A DNA stretch of 64,000 nucleotides from Terriglobia bacterium. GTDB taxonomy: Bacteria > Acidobacteriota > Terriglobia > Bryobacterales > UBA6623. The notes beneath the pieces were generated by a model. It was not told where the DNA came from, ran no database searches, and saw only the letters and a program-made list of their open reading frames with translations. The stretch lies in contig VXRL01000080.1 in the NCBI GenBank assembly GCA_009838515.1, positions 89,121-153,120 of the forward strand, in the 5' to 3' direction. Below, piece by piece: positions 40,853 to 49,992 of this stretch (positions are counted from its first letter, which is position 1; each line of letters starts with the position of its first letter). Made by a program: the position numbers and the translations under genes.

Positions 40853-42471
40853 GGTTTGCTGTTCTCATTGCCCGGTTCCTCGATTCCCTCTGCGTTCATT
40901 AAGTTCGTACGGATCTCGGCCTCGATCTGAGGATCAATCAGCGGCCAACGCCCCAAGCGGCGCAGAAATTTGTCCATATCAACTTCTTCAGTAACAGCCT
41001 TTAACATACCGGGCAATACAACCTCCAGGGCGTTTCGTTCGAAACTATGCGGATAATTACCTTCCACCAGAGTGATTCGGGTTTGGATGCAATCGTTCCA
41101 CTTGCACTTCCGCGCAAGCTCCAGTGCCAAGCGCCGTCGTTGGCTGTTCCACTCACGGCCGGAGGACGTAAAGAATCCTCGTAATGGTTTCGGACCGGGA
41201 GGTATATTCACAGAAATGCTATCGCAGTGATTCAAGTGCTCTGCATTTGCCATCCAATAAGCTACGTAGGCAGACACGTCCGGATGACGTAGTTCTTTTG
41301 GAATCTGTAGCCAGCCATCGCGCACACCGAAGAGAATGCCAGCAAGTATGTGCTCAGAATCGTTCAGTAACGGATGTGAAAACTCCAGCAGATCCGTACA
41401 AGTGTCACGTAGGCAGAACAATAGCAGTGGTCTCGACAGAGATCCCTTGTGATGTTGGAGTAGCTCGGTGATTGTTCCACTTCCCAAGCCAAGACAACCG
41501 CGCATATCCACGATCAATCGCTCCAAGCGTGGCCCGATTTCCGATTTTCTTAGAAGCTTGCTCTGACCTTCCAAGTAACCAATTGCGACATCCAATGGTG
41601 TTTGCGGACGTTCCTGAAATTGCGCGGAGGAGAGCGATTGTATTACCCCCAGAAAAATCCGTGTACGCGTATCTGCTTGGGTAGATATCTCACCGCTTTT
41701 CATCCAGTTGGAGATCTCGAAAAGAATGGGATCGCTTTGAGATAGGTCATCATTTCCGTCAGGCGTTCCTTCAGTAACTGACCGGAAAACGGCGAGCCCA
41801 AGATCACTTCGATTCGCGAAGTGGTACAGCATCGCGAGCGCACCACCAAGCGCCTGTCCAAGAGCAGGGAATTCATTATGCCTATCCTCAAAAAGTTGCT
41901 CTTCCGGTTGCCTTAACGGCAACCCGACGTGCGTATCAGTGTCAAATAATGACTCCGAGACTACAAGCTGACGAGACTTTAGATCCACATTTGAAACATC
42001 GTGTGCGGCGCGCTCGAATGCTTGCATGTCGGCGGAAGAACGAAAGTTAATTCTGAGTAGCAACGTCGTCGGCAATGGCGCTCGAATCAGTATGGCAACA
42101 TCGTCCCGCCGTTTTCTTGTAGCTGGTGAGGCCACGTCCCGCGTAACGCCGTTTCGCGAGAGCATGCGAACGGGACCGGACAGGTCGCTCAAATCGAATG
42201 ACGCGATGCAGGGCAACAAGTGCTTACGCTCAACGGTTGCATGATTCACTGCGTCATCTGGAATCATCTCCTTGGCCCGGAACAACGGAATCCACCCTGG
42301 ATAAAGTTCCAAAGAATCGGAATAGTACTTACCGCGAAAACCAGCGGGGCTCATCACCATATCGGCAGCCAGCATATAGAGCATGTTGGGATGGTTGGTT
42401 ACCAGGTGCCATATGCGGGCGGTTCGCCGCCGACGTGTCGGTTTCTTCAGAGAGCCGCTTAGCGTGGTCAT
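40843..42471 (-). CDS. uncharacterised 542-aa protein, gene 4 of the DISARM-like operon
   Basis: Intact ORF, ATG 42471, 3 bp after the stop of gene 3 and overlapping the start of gene 5. No motif recognised (NMLYMLAADMVMSPAGFRGKYYSDSLELYPGWIPLFRAKEMIPD...). Confidence 0.85.
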   Translation of the reverse strand: MTTLSGSLKKPTRRRRTARIWHLVTNHPNMLYMLAADMVMSPAGFRGKYYSDSLELYPGWIPLFRAKEMIPDDAVNHATVERKHLLPCIASFDLSDLSGPVRMLSRNGVTRDVASPATRKRRDDVAILIRAPLPTTLLLRINFRSSADMQAFERAAHDVSNVDLKSRQLVVSESLFDTDTHVGLPLRQPEEQLFEDRHNEFPALGQALGGALAMLYHFANRSDLGLAVFRSVTEGTPDGNDDLSQSDPILFEISNWMKSGEISTQADTRTRIFLGVIQSLSSAQFQERPQTPLDVAIGYLEGQSKLLRKSEIGPRLERLIVDMRGCLGLGSGTITELLQHHKGSLSRPLLLFCLRDTCTDLLEFSHPLLNDSEHILAGILFGVRDGWLQIPKELRHPDVSAYVAYWMANAEHLNHCDSISVNIPPGPKPLRGFFTSSGREWNSQRRRLALELARKCKWNDCIQTRITLVEGNYPHSFERNALEVVLPGMLKAVTEEVDMDKFLRRLGRWPLIDPQIEAEIRTNLMNAEGIEEPGNENSKPCE

Positions 42472-42474
42472 GAC

Positions 42475-43659
42475 CTACTTCCTAGCAAGAATAGCGGGTT
42501 CGGTAGGTAGCAGCCCATCGACAACTGGACAGGCATCGCCGGTACGAAGGAGGATGACCTGTTCTCGGGCACGCGCCACCATCACGTAAAACCGTGCCTT
42601 GAGCGCGTGCCGGTCCTGCTTAGGTTGGTGCTGGTCTATATCGGCCAAGATGGCTGTATCAAATTCAAGGCCCTTGCAGGACTGGGCGTTGATGATCATG
42701 ATGCCACCCTGGCTAAAATTTGGTAGTTCCCGCTGGCCGGAAACGAAGGTCTGGATCGGTGGCTTGCCGTTATCGAGGTTCGGGTTGGCACGAACAAGTC
42801 CATCATTGAATTTATTTCGCACTTTATTGTCTGGGGTAATGATTCCAATTAGCCTGCGTGGGTTGCGGTCGCTCAGTTGGAGGATACGATCCGCAAGTTC
42901 GGCAAATGATTGGGTGCTTGTCTGACCATAAGTCCAAAGTTCTGGCGTCACAGCGGATGAACTGGAGTGAGGTAAGTCAGGCTTCGGGCTGGCCGGATCA
43001 GCTGGATAGAAGTGTTGCGCTAATGACGCGATTGTCCGTGTGTTTCGGTAGTTGATTTTGAGCTCTACTGTGTCGCCTTGGTCGATAGCAAGGAGGTCCT
43101 CGATATCCTGCCGTGAACTACACCTATCAGGCTGTATCTGCTGATTCTGGTCTGCCGCTACATAGAAGTTCTCGAAGCCAAGCTGGGTCAGAGTGCGATA
43201 GAAAGCGGGGGGCATATCCTGACCTTCATCGATTACCAGATATTTTCCGTTCAAATTCTTGTTAGTGAATTCTCCCTGAGCCAACTGCTCAACAGCCTCC
43301 CAATCAATTGGCCGGTAACCGCCAGCGTACTCTGGTTCGCGTGTTGGAACAGTGTCAAAAAAGTATTTGAAGATTCCTCGGAACCAAGAGTCCCAAGTCT
43401 TGGCGGAGAAAGGCTGTTTACTGCCAAACAGATGTCGGTTTGAATGATCCAGCAAGTGGTTGTAAACGAGAGTTCGGTAGGTCCTCTCGTCCTGCGCCAA
43501 GCGTCGTGCCCGCAACAGCGCCACGACTGACTTACCTGTGCCAGGGCCGCCGACTACCAAGTGTTGTCCCTCCAGTGGCAAAGCCAGGGCTTCATCTTGA
43601 TCCTTGTTCAGATCCTGAATCCCTGGCAGCGTGAATCGGCGGCTGCGGTCTACTGGCAC
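42475..43659 (-). CDS. SF1 DNA helicase/ATPase (UvrD-like), gene 3 of the DISARM-like operon
   Basis: Walker A VVGGPGTGKSVVALLRARRLA; Walker B YLVIDEGQDMPPAFYRTL; INAQSCKGLEFDTAILAD; motif VI RFYVMVARAREQVILL. Confidence 0.88.
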   Translation of the reverse strand: MPVDRSRRFTLPGIQDLNKDQDEALALPLEGQHLVVGGPGTGKSVVALLRARRLAQDERTYRTLVYNHLLDHSNRHLFGSKQPFSAKTWDSWFRGIFKYFFDTVPTREPEYAGGYRPIDWEAVEQLAQGEFTNKNLNGKYLVIDEGQDMPPAFYRTLTQLGFENFYVAADQNQQIQPDRCSSRQDIEDLLAIDQGDTVELKINYRNTRTIASLAQHFYPADPASPKPDLPHSSSSAVTPELWTYGQTSTQSFAELADRILQLSDRNPRRLIGIITPDNKVRNKFNDGLVRANPNLDNGKPPIQTFVSGQRELPNFSQGGIMIINAQSCKGLEFDTAILADIDQHQPKQDRHALKARFYVMVARAREQVILLRTGDACPVVDGLLPTEPAILARK

Positions 43660-43661
43660 GG

Positions 43662-45485
43662 TTAGGACATACCAAAGAAGGAAGGCATTCCGTTGGCGGC
43701 ATCGCCTTTGACGAAAACTCGGTCCAGCAAGGTGTTTCCGTATTCGCAGGCAGGCTCGGGTACCAGCGCGCAGGCATGGCAGGCGGCGCGGTTCAGCACG
43801 CTCGGACCCTGACCCTCATGCTCGCTGCAGACTGGATCCAGCGAACACCAGCGTGAATGCTCTAGTGCACGAGTCAGAATGCCTAGAGAGCGTCGGGGTT
43901 CGCTTAGCTCGGCCAGCCCACCCAAAGAGCCGGCAACGTCGGGAACAGCTACATGAATGAGAATTCCGGCCATGGGTTCGGGTAAGTTGGCACAATAGAT
44001 GCGTTCAATCAGCGACGCACCAGGATATCCTCCCTCAGACTCGATTTGTCGCATCAGCAGATGTGACAGCGTATGCAGTAACAGGAAGCGTGCTGTCAGT
44101 GGGATAGGGGAGTCGCGACCAGATTGTGCGAATCGGGGAAGAAGTCGATTAAGTCGCGAAGTGACTGCGGTTTCTTGCTCCCAGTCCTGGAGTCGCTCTT
44201 CGTCGAGTACGACAAATATGCCTTCGCCATACAATTCGGTGGCGGGCAACCAGTCAGATTGTCCGACGATGTCTGGCGGCACTACCTCTTTGCCGCCCAT
44301 GCGGGTGAATCCCTTAAATGCTTTCACCGCCTTAAGCCGGTCGACGCGAACGAGGTGCCGGATGCCTTGGACTATTTTCCTAGCGTGACTGTCCGATACA
44401 TCTGCGTTTCCCAGTTCACGCCACCCGGCGCTGTTATTGCGTGTGACCAAGTCCTCGTCATCGCGCTGGTCTTGCCGTACCTCCAGAAACGCCTCGAACT
44501 CGCTTTCGCGTAATTGGCCAGGCGTAAGGTTCTTACCGTACAAGGGATAGCCGCGGTTGAGCTCAGCCAAAGCGGTCTTGATATCGTCGTATGAGCAACG
44601 ATACTCCGTCGCCAGCGCATTTATCATGCCTTTTCTCGCCAATGGCGTTTTCGCCCCGTCGATTCGGGCGCGATGATCTGAATTGCGATACAGGTTATCA
44701 ACGACTGTCCCCTTTCTCACGCGGGATTCAGGTGGAACTACCAGCACGGATTCATCGATTGGCACGTAAGCCCGAGTGTCGTTGATAGCCAGCACTTGCG
44801 CGAGATCATTGCCTTCTTTCTCAACGGCCTCTCTCGGCGGTACTAGATCGTGTTCGGTCCAGGGTTGCATTCGGCCTTGACCGAAGCTCAATCGCTCATC
44901 GCCACGAAACCTGACCTCAGCGTGGCAGGCATCGCACTGTAACGTGCGTTCTTCGTAGCCGCGTTCGATCAATCGAAGTTGGTCTCTGACCTCACAGTTG
45001 GCCTGCGCAGGATTGCGTGTGTCCCTGTGCGCGAGAAAGTGCCACGGCACATCGGCAAGGAATCCACCGGGATCCGCAAGTATCCAGTTCACCTGCTCAA
45101 GAATCGGGTGGGATTCGCATTCCTTTCGAATACAAGGAGGGGAATAGTCAAGTCGATCCCGTTTCCACGGCCATCGGTACAGTGCACCGCAACTGGGGCA
45201 CCGAGCCCACGACGGAAATCGCGTTGTCGGTACACAAACACCATCCACTTGGCCATTCTTCAGTTGCGTCGCCACAGGTGGGCCACGCAGTTGCTGGTCG
45301 ATTCCCAACGCGGAGCGCACACGCTCTACGTACGGAATCACTTTGCCAGCCACGATACCCCGGCGATCCGTCCATTGACGAGTGTCCTGAACGACCACCA
45401 GCCCATTCGGCCACCGAACAATCGCCCCTACACTGCTTTGACCGAGTAGGTGGGAGAGGCGTATAGGAATCAGTCCATCGGACAC
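43662..45485 (-). CDS. drmB: DUF1998-type protein, DrmB-like
   Basis: N-terminus LLGQSSVGAIVRWPNGLVVVQD; CPSC/CDAC zinc-type motifs; C-terminus RFLLLHTLSHLLMRQIESEGGYPGASLIERIYC...NRAACHACALVPEPACEYGNTLLDRVFV, typical of DrmB/DUF1998. Confidence 0.88.
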   Translation of the reverse strand: MSDGLIPIRLSHLLGQSSVGAIVRWPNGLVVVQDTRQWTDRRGIVAGKVIPYVERVRSALGIDQQLRGPPVATQLKNGQVDGVCVPTTRFPSWARCPSCGALYRWPWKRDRLDYSPPCIRKECESHPILEQVNWILADPGGFLADVPWHFLAHRDTRNPAQANCEVRDQLRLIERGYEERTLQCDACHAEVRFRGDERLSFGQGRMQPWTEHDLVPPREAVEKEGNDLAQVLAINDTRAYVPIDESVLVVPPESRVRKGTVVDNLYRNSDHRARIDGAKTPLARKGMINALATEYRCSYDDIKTALAELNRGYPLYGKNLTPGQLRESEFEAFLEVRQDQRDDEDLVTRNNSAGWRELGNADVSDSHARKIVQGIRHLVRVDRLKAVKAFKGFTRMGGKEVVPPDIVGQSDWLPATELYGEGIFVVLDEERLQDWEQETAVTSRLNRLLPRFAQSGRDSPIPLTARFLLLHTLSHLLMRQIESEGGYPGASLIERIYCANLPEPMAGILIHVAVPDVAGSLGGLAELSEPRRSLGILTRALEHSRWCSLDPVCSEHEGQGPSVLNRAACHACALVPEPACEYGNTLLDRVFVKGDAANGMPSFFGMS

Positions 45486-45488
45486 GGT

Positions 45489-48400
45489 TCATAGCACCTT
45501 AAGCAGGGCAGTGTCCTCCACGTTGCGTAGCGACTGCAAGGTCGCCCACAGGCCGCGAATTTTGTCGTCGTGGTTGTATAGCAGGCGGTCGCGGCCGGTG
45601 TTCTGATTTGGAACCTGATACTCCAGCTTTCTTCTACCATTACAACGTTTGACCTCAGACTGCCAGTCTATCATGAGAGATGTGATATGCCGCTGTACTT
45701 CATCGGCCTGATCGGGTGCGGCCTGTGCGCAACGCCGTCCAAGACGTTCCGCGGCCTCGGCGACGCTTAGATTCTTTGGATCAAAGTCGGCAGCGGTATC
45801 ATTCCCGAGCAGCCCCAGCCTAGCATGACGCATCACGATCACCAGCGCCGCGTGCAGAGCACGATTGCGTGCCTGGTAGGTATAAGGCGTAATGCTGGTG
45901 GGCTCGACAAAGCGGTAGAAGGCCTCATGATAGGGGCGAAAACTCTCGTAATGTGACAGACTGCGCGCCTGATCGCGATAGTAGTTGGCGAACACTAGAC
46001 CGGCCACTTCGCCCCGACCCACTCGACTACTGGCCTGGATGTATTCCGCCGCGGTTAACGGCTGGCCATTGATGATCATCAGTGCAAGCCGGGCCACGTC
46101 AAGCCCGACCGAGATCATGTTGGTAGCCAGTACTGCATCGAGGCAGCCGACCTTATCGCGCTCCTTTTTCAATCGGCCGAATATTTCTGCATTCTGCTCG
46201 GCCGTCTGCGAACTGGTGAGCTGGGCAATGCTTGGCGTCGAGCGTCGTTGATTCGGCGTTCTCTCGTTTTCCTGAGATCGGGCACGCGCGACGCCGGGCA
46301 ACAACTGCATGTATTCGCGCACATCGCTGGCAAATGCCGCATGGCTGTTTGCGACGCCTTTCAGGCTTCCGTGATACACCACCTGCGTCCACCAGGCATC
46401 CAAGAGTTCTCGTGAGTCCCGTTCACCCTCGAACAAGGTAAATGGGGCCAGCAGCAGTGCTGCCGCCAAAGGGGCCATACACTGCTGACGGTTTAGCATC
46501 GGTGCCAGATAGCCGACGTAGATGCGACCCGGGCGTTGCTCCAACGGTACGGTACGAGAGAAATAGGCGTCGTCGCAGCTCAGCCCGGGTGGTGGGAACA
46601 CGGCCACTTCTCGGCCATATAGTCGTTTCACCTGTTGATCCGCCATGCGGATGGTGGCGGTCGAGGCGATGTACTTCGGGTACACGCCGCGCAGCTGCAG
46701 GACGGTGTCGATGGCGGCCTCATATAGGCCGGCCAGCGAGCCCAGGGTGCTGGAGATCAGGTGCAACTCATCTTGGATGATAAGTTCCGGCGGTCGATGT
46801 AGCTCACCGCCAAAGAACGCGTTGGCGCGCTCTTCCCAAGTGAGTCTGGCGAATTTGTCCACCGTGGCGACCAGCATGGTCGGTGCTTCGGCATACAACG
46901 CTTCGTCAACGACATTACAGGGAAGCATGCCATCTGCGGACACGCCGAAGGTACAGTTTGGGTTACGGCAGAGGAAGTGGAAGTGCTTCGCGGTGCTCTC
47001 GTAGTTGCGAGTCGAGTCAAACTCTTGCTCACACCACGGGCAACCAAATAGGACCAGCGCAGGCTTTTCACCGGTAGTGCGCGCCTTGTCTACAAGCTCG
47101 GCGGCTTTCTGGAAGCTGTTTGGGCTGATGGCCTCTCCTACCCACATGCCGATAGTGACCGGGGCCGAGCCGAGATCCGCTCGTTCACGCCGAATCAGTT
47201 CTAGTGCACAGATGAGACGGGTGGCGCGTATGAACTGATCGCGGGTCAACAGGCGAAGGGTGTAACGCATCAGGACAGCAGTTCCGCCTCCAGTATCGGG
47301 ATGACGAAGGCGCCGCAGCGCAATCTGGAATGCTACTAAGCCGAGGTAAGCCTCCGTCTTACCCCCACCCGTTGGGAACCATATCAGGTCGACCGTATCG
47401 CGGAATTCGCTGTCCTCGTTCGCCGTAGATTCCAGAGTGGTCAACAGGAAGGCCAACTGAAACGGGCGCCAGCGATAGGCATCGTCCGCACGGGACTTGC
47501 CCTGTAAACGATCGTGCTGGCGCATCTGGTCCAGCATGGCTCGATTGGCCAGAGCGAATGCCAGTCTTGCCTGTGAATTCACGTCCAGCAGGCGCAGGCT
47601 GGCTCGCATGCGCTGGACAGCCATATTCATTCGGGCGACCAAGCGGTTCCCCACCACATGATCATCAAGCTGCAGGACCGAGATTTGCCCCTGCTGCCTT
47701 GTGACCCATTCGGCGTATTCATCGACGAACGCAGCCAGCGCGGGCAGGAGGGTTGGGTACATGTCGTGGATTTCCGCCAATCGCGCCAGCGACAACACAG
47801 GTTCACCACCCGATCCGGTGTCTGCCGTCATCTGCGGAACCTCCACCAGTGGCATCGTCTCGGAGCGCAGCTCAACTACCTTGCCGCCCTTCAATTCCCA
47901 GTTGGCAGCACAGCCATGCCCGACTGCGTAGATACGCCGATCCTTATACTGGAGTTCGATTTCCTGCTCTTCAGGGTCGAGCAGACTACGATCAACACGT
48001 GGATAGACGCCAATTTCCCCGGAATCGATCACGCAGCGCAGGCTGGCCTCGAACAGGGTCTTTTTCGCGCGCTCGAAGACATAGTCTCTACCCGTCTCTT
48101 TGTCGCTCAGGTCCTGTGTATTGCATAGAGAAACCGTGACGATCCACCCACCGAAGAAATGACGCCACTGAACATCCACGCGCGCCTTTCCTTCTAGCTT
48201 GAGAAAGCTCTGGCGCTGGTCGTCTCCGGGACAACTGATGTTCTCAAACTCCTCGTCATGTCCTTGTGCTGATACTAGGCTGTGGCGGTTCCATTCGTTC
48301 TTATACCGTCCTCGTTCGTCACGTTCTGCAGGCTCATATCCCACGGCACGGCACAATACCTCAAACCGAAGATCATTGCCTTCGATGAAAAACGAGAAGC

Positions 48401-48671
48401 CCAACGATGACGGCGGGATGTATCGCCGCACGATGGCAGGTTCAGTAATGCTTTCACCCGCGACTTCGCCCGCACCTTCACTCTCATCCACGTCTTCGCC
48501 AGTGGGATCAAGGCCTTCACCCCACCGGGATGTAGGGTAGAGCGCACCGCAGGGGAACCGTTCTGTAGGCAGGACGCCACGGAGGTGTGGGCCATCATCC
48601 ACTGGCTCAGGTGGCCCGATGAGTTGCTTGCGCACCCAGTCGATCAGATTCCTACGCGGTTCAGTGAACAT
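45489..48671 (-). CDS. drmA: DISARM-type helicase, DrmA-like
   Basis: RRNLIDWVRKQLIGPPEP...LPTERFPCGALYP N-terminus; Walker A VDLIWFPTGGGKTEAYLGLVAFQIALRRL; LIIQDELHLISSTLGSLAGLYEAAID; ATNMISVGLDVARLALMIINGQPLTAAEYIQASSRVGRG. Confidence 0.9.
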   Translation of the reverse strand: MFTEPRRNLIDWVRKQLIGPPEPVDDGPHLRGVLPTERFPCGALYPTSRWGEGLDPTGEDVDESEGAGEVAGESITEPAIVRRYIPPSSLGFSFFIEGNDLRFEVLCRAVGYEPAERDERGRYKNEWNRHSLVSAQGHDEEFENISCPGDDQRQSFLKLEGKARVDVQWRHFFGGWIVTVSLCNTQDLSDKETGRDYVFERAKKTLFEASLRCVIDSGEIGVYPRVDRSLLDPEEQEIELQYKDRRIYAVGHGCAANWELKGGKVVELRSETMPLVEVPQMTADTGSGGEPVLSLARLAEIHDMYPTLLPALAAFVDEYAEWVTRQQGQISVLQLDDHVVGNRLVARMNMAVQRMRASLRLLDVNSQARLAFALANRAMLDQMRQHDRLQGKSRADDAYRWRPFQLAFLLTTLESTANEDSEFRDTVDLIWFPTGGGKTEAYLGLVAFQIALRRLRHPDTGGGTAVLMRYTLRLLTRDQFIRATRLICALELIRRERADLGSAPVTIGMWVGEAISPNSFQKAAELVDKARTTGEKPALVLFGCPWCEQEFDSTRNYESTAKHFHFLCRNPNCTFGVSADGMLPCNVVDEALYAEAPTMLVATVDKFARLTWEERANAFFGGELHRPPELIIQDELHLISSTLGSLAGLYEAAIDTVLQLRGVYPKYIASTATIRMADQQVKRLYGREVAVFPPPGLSCDDAYFSRTVPLEQRPGRIYVGYLAPMLNRQQCMAPLAAALLLAPFTLFEGERDSRELLDAWWTQVVYHGSLKGVANSHAAFASDVREYMQLLPGVARARSQENERTPNQRRSTPSIAQLTSSQTAEQNAEIFGRLKKERDKVGCLDAVLATNMISVGLDVARLALMIINGQPLTAAEYIQASSRVGRGEVAGLVFANYYRDQARSLSHYESFRPYHEAFYRFVEPTSITPYTYQARNRALHAALVIVMRHARLGLLGNDTAADFDPKNLSVAEAAERLGRRCAQAAPDQADEVQRHITSLMIDWQSEVKRCNGRRKLEYQVPNQNTGRDRLLYNHDDKIRGLWATLQSLRNVEDTALLKVL

Positions 48672-48709
48672 TCGCAACTGCCCAGGTAATCCTCAAGCGC
48701 AAGCACTGA

Positions 48710-49297
48710 TCAATGGGATGGCCGGGATTCCACTCTCGCCAGCAGGGCCGGCGGCCCTTGCAGCAAGAACTCAATACGGTTCAGACCCTGCTTCGGCGCA
48801 GTCAATAGTACGCTGCGCAGCGTGGCGAAATCTCGTGCCCCGTGCTTGGAGCGGCACCCACCCGAGATCTTCATGCCCAGATTAATCATGCGCAGATACC
48901 GTTCCGCCTGATCGTTGGTGAAGTGCACCCTGTTATCCCACGGAATGCGTAGCACCGATTCCCGCCTCTCCCTCAGCCTCAACGCCAGATTGTGACTTGG
49001 TCGGCGCATTTTGCGACCCCGTCGTCCGCTCGGCAAGGCGGTCAGCGCTTGGTAACGGGTCTGCGCTTCCCGCACCAATTGGTCGAAGCGCCGCTCGAGC
49101 CTCTCCAGCAGCGAGCGCGGCAGTGCCGTGCCCTGCTCCCACACGATCCACCCTGCCCGGTTCGCCCGCCTGAGCAGCTGTTGCATTCGCCGCGCCCAAG
49201 CTTGCCCGTCGATCTCCGCCAAGACCTCTGCATCGAGCAAATGATGGGCACTACACATCGCGTGCGAGACTCCCCCGACCTTTAAGTGGGACGCCAA
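48710..49297 (-). pseudogene. IS66 family transposase, 5'-truncated (C-terminal part only)
   Basis: SHAMCSAHHLLDAEVLAEIDGQAWARRMQQLLRRAN...RIPWDNRVHFTNDQAERYLRMINLGMKISGGCRSKHGARDFATLRSVLLTAPKQGLNRIEFL: the IS66 Tnp C-terminal DDE region; in-frame stop upstream of 49297 and no N-terminal two-thirds. Confidence 0.85.
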
Positions 49298-49625
49298 GTA
49301 GGGTGGCTACAGAACGGTAGACAGGTAGAGATGCGGCAGCAACGGTTACTCCGCAACAGACTGCATTATGATGGCCGAGTAGGCCGAAGAAGTCAACGTC
49401 ATCATCATCCCTTCTTCTCGCTTTTCCTTCCGCAGTCTTGAGGGAGGCTGCTTCAGCTAGGCGGAATAGGGCTGTTTGGGGCAAATTTGAACAGGCACGG
49501 CCACCAGAACGGGCACGTCGTGCGCCCGGCTATAGCCGGAAGAGATTAGCAGTCGACGCCGCCCCTCTCCGTAGCATATTCGTTCGCTTTCTCACCCAAT
49601 CCGTCTCGAAATAATCTGAACCGGC

Positions 49626-49960
49626 AGGATCAAGATCGGCATCACCGCATTCAAGGTGGTCGTCCAAGTCAAGTGGTATGCCAAGATCGTTCAGCGCAGC
49701 GTGCTCGAAGCTCTTAGGGGATCACTCCATCACTTCGATGCTGTCCGAAAAACGATCGTTGCTACATCCGAATCCAGATGAGGTACGGAGTGCGCTGCGT
49801 TTGAGAAGGGGCTGCTTCAATTACGCTCTTCGATGTCGATAGACTAATCGATCTGATCGAACATGGCATCGGTGTTCGCAAAGAAAGAGTCCAAGTCCTG
49901 AAGATTGATCGCCAGGCGATAGACGACTCGGTGGGGCCATCAGCGGATACCGCAGTGTGA
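49626..49960 (+). pseudogene. Mrr-like restriction endonuclease, degraded 3' part
   Basis: Frame A from 49626: RIKIGITAFKVVVQVKWYAKIVQRSVLEALRGSLHHFDAVRKTIVATSESR then TGA at 49779-49781, continuing GTECAAFEKG. Frame B from 49805: EGAASITLFDVDRLIDLIEHGIGVRKERVQVLKIDRQAIDDSVGPSADTAV*. Matches the Mrr core (QxK ... LRGSLHHFDA ... ATS ... ITLID..RLIDLIEHGIGVR). One stop and one frameshift near 49811. Confidence 0.75.
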
Positions 49961-49992
49961 CCCAGCGCCACAACCATTGGTCGCGGGCTCAG

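Noticed and set aside
49251-49484. 77-aa minus-strand ORF upstream of the IS66 remnant
   Set aside because: No recognisable domain and overlaps the IS66 remnant edge; probably chance.
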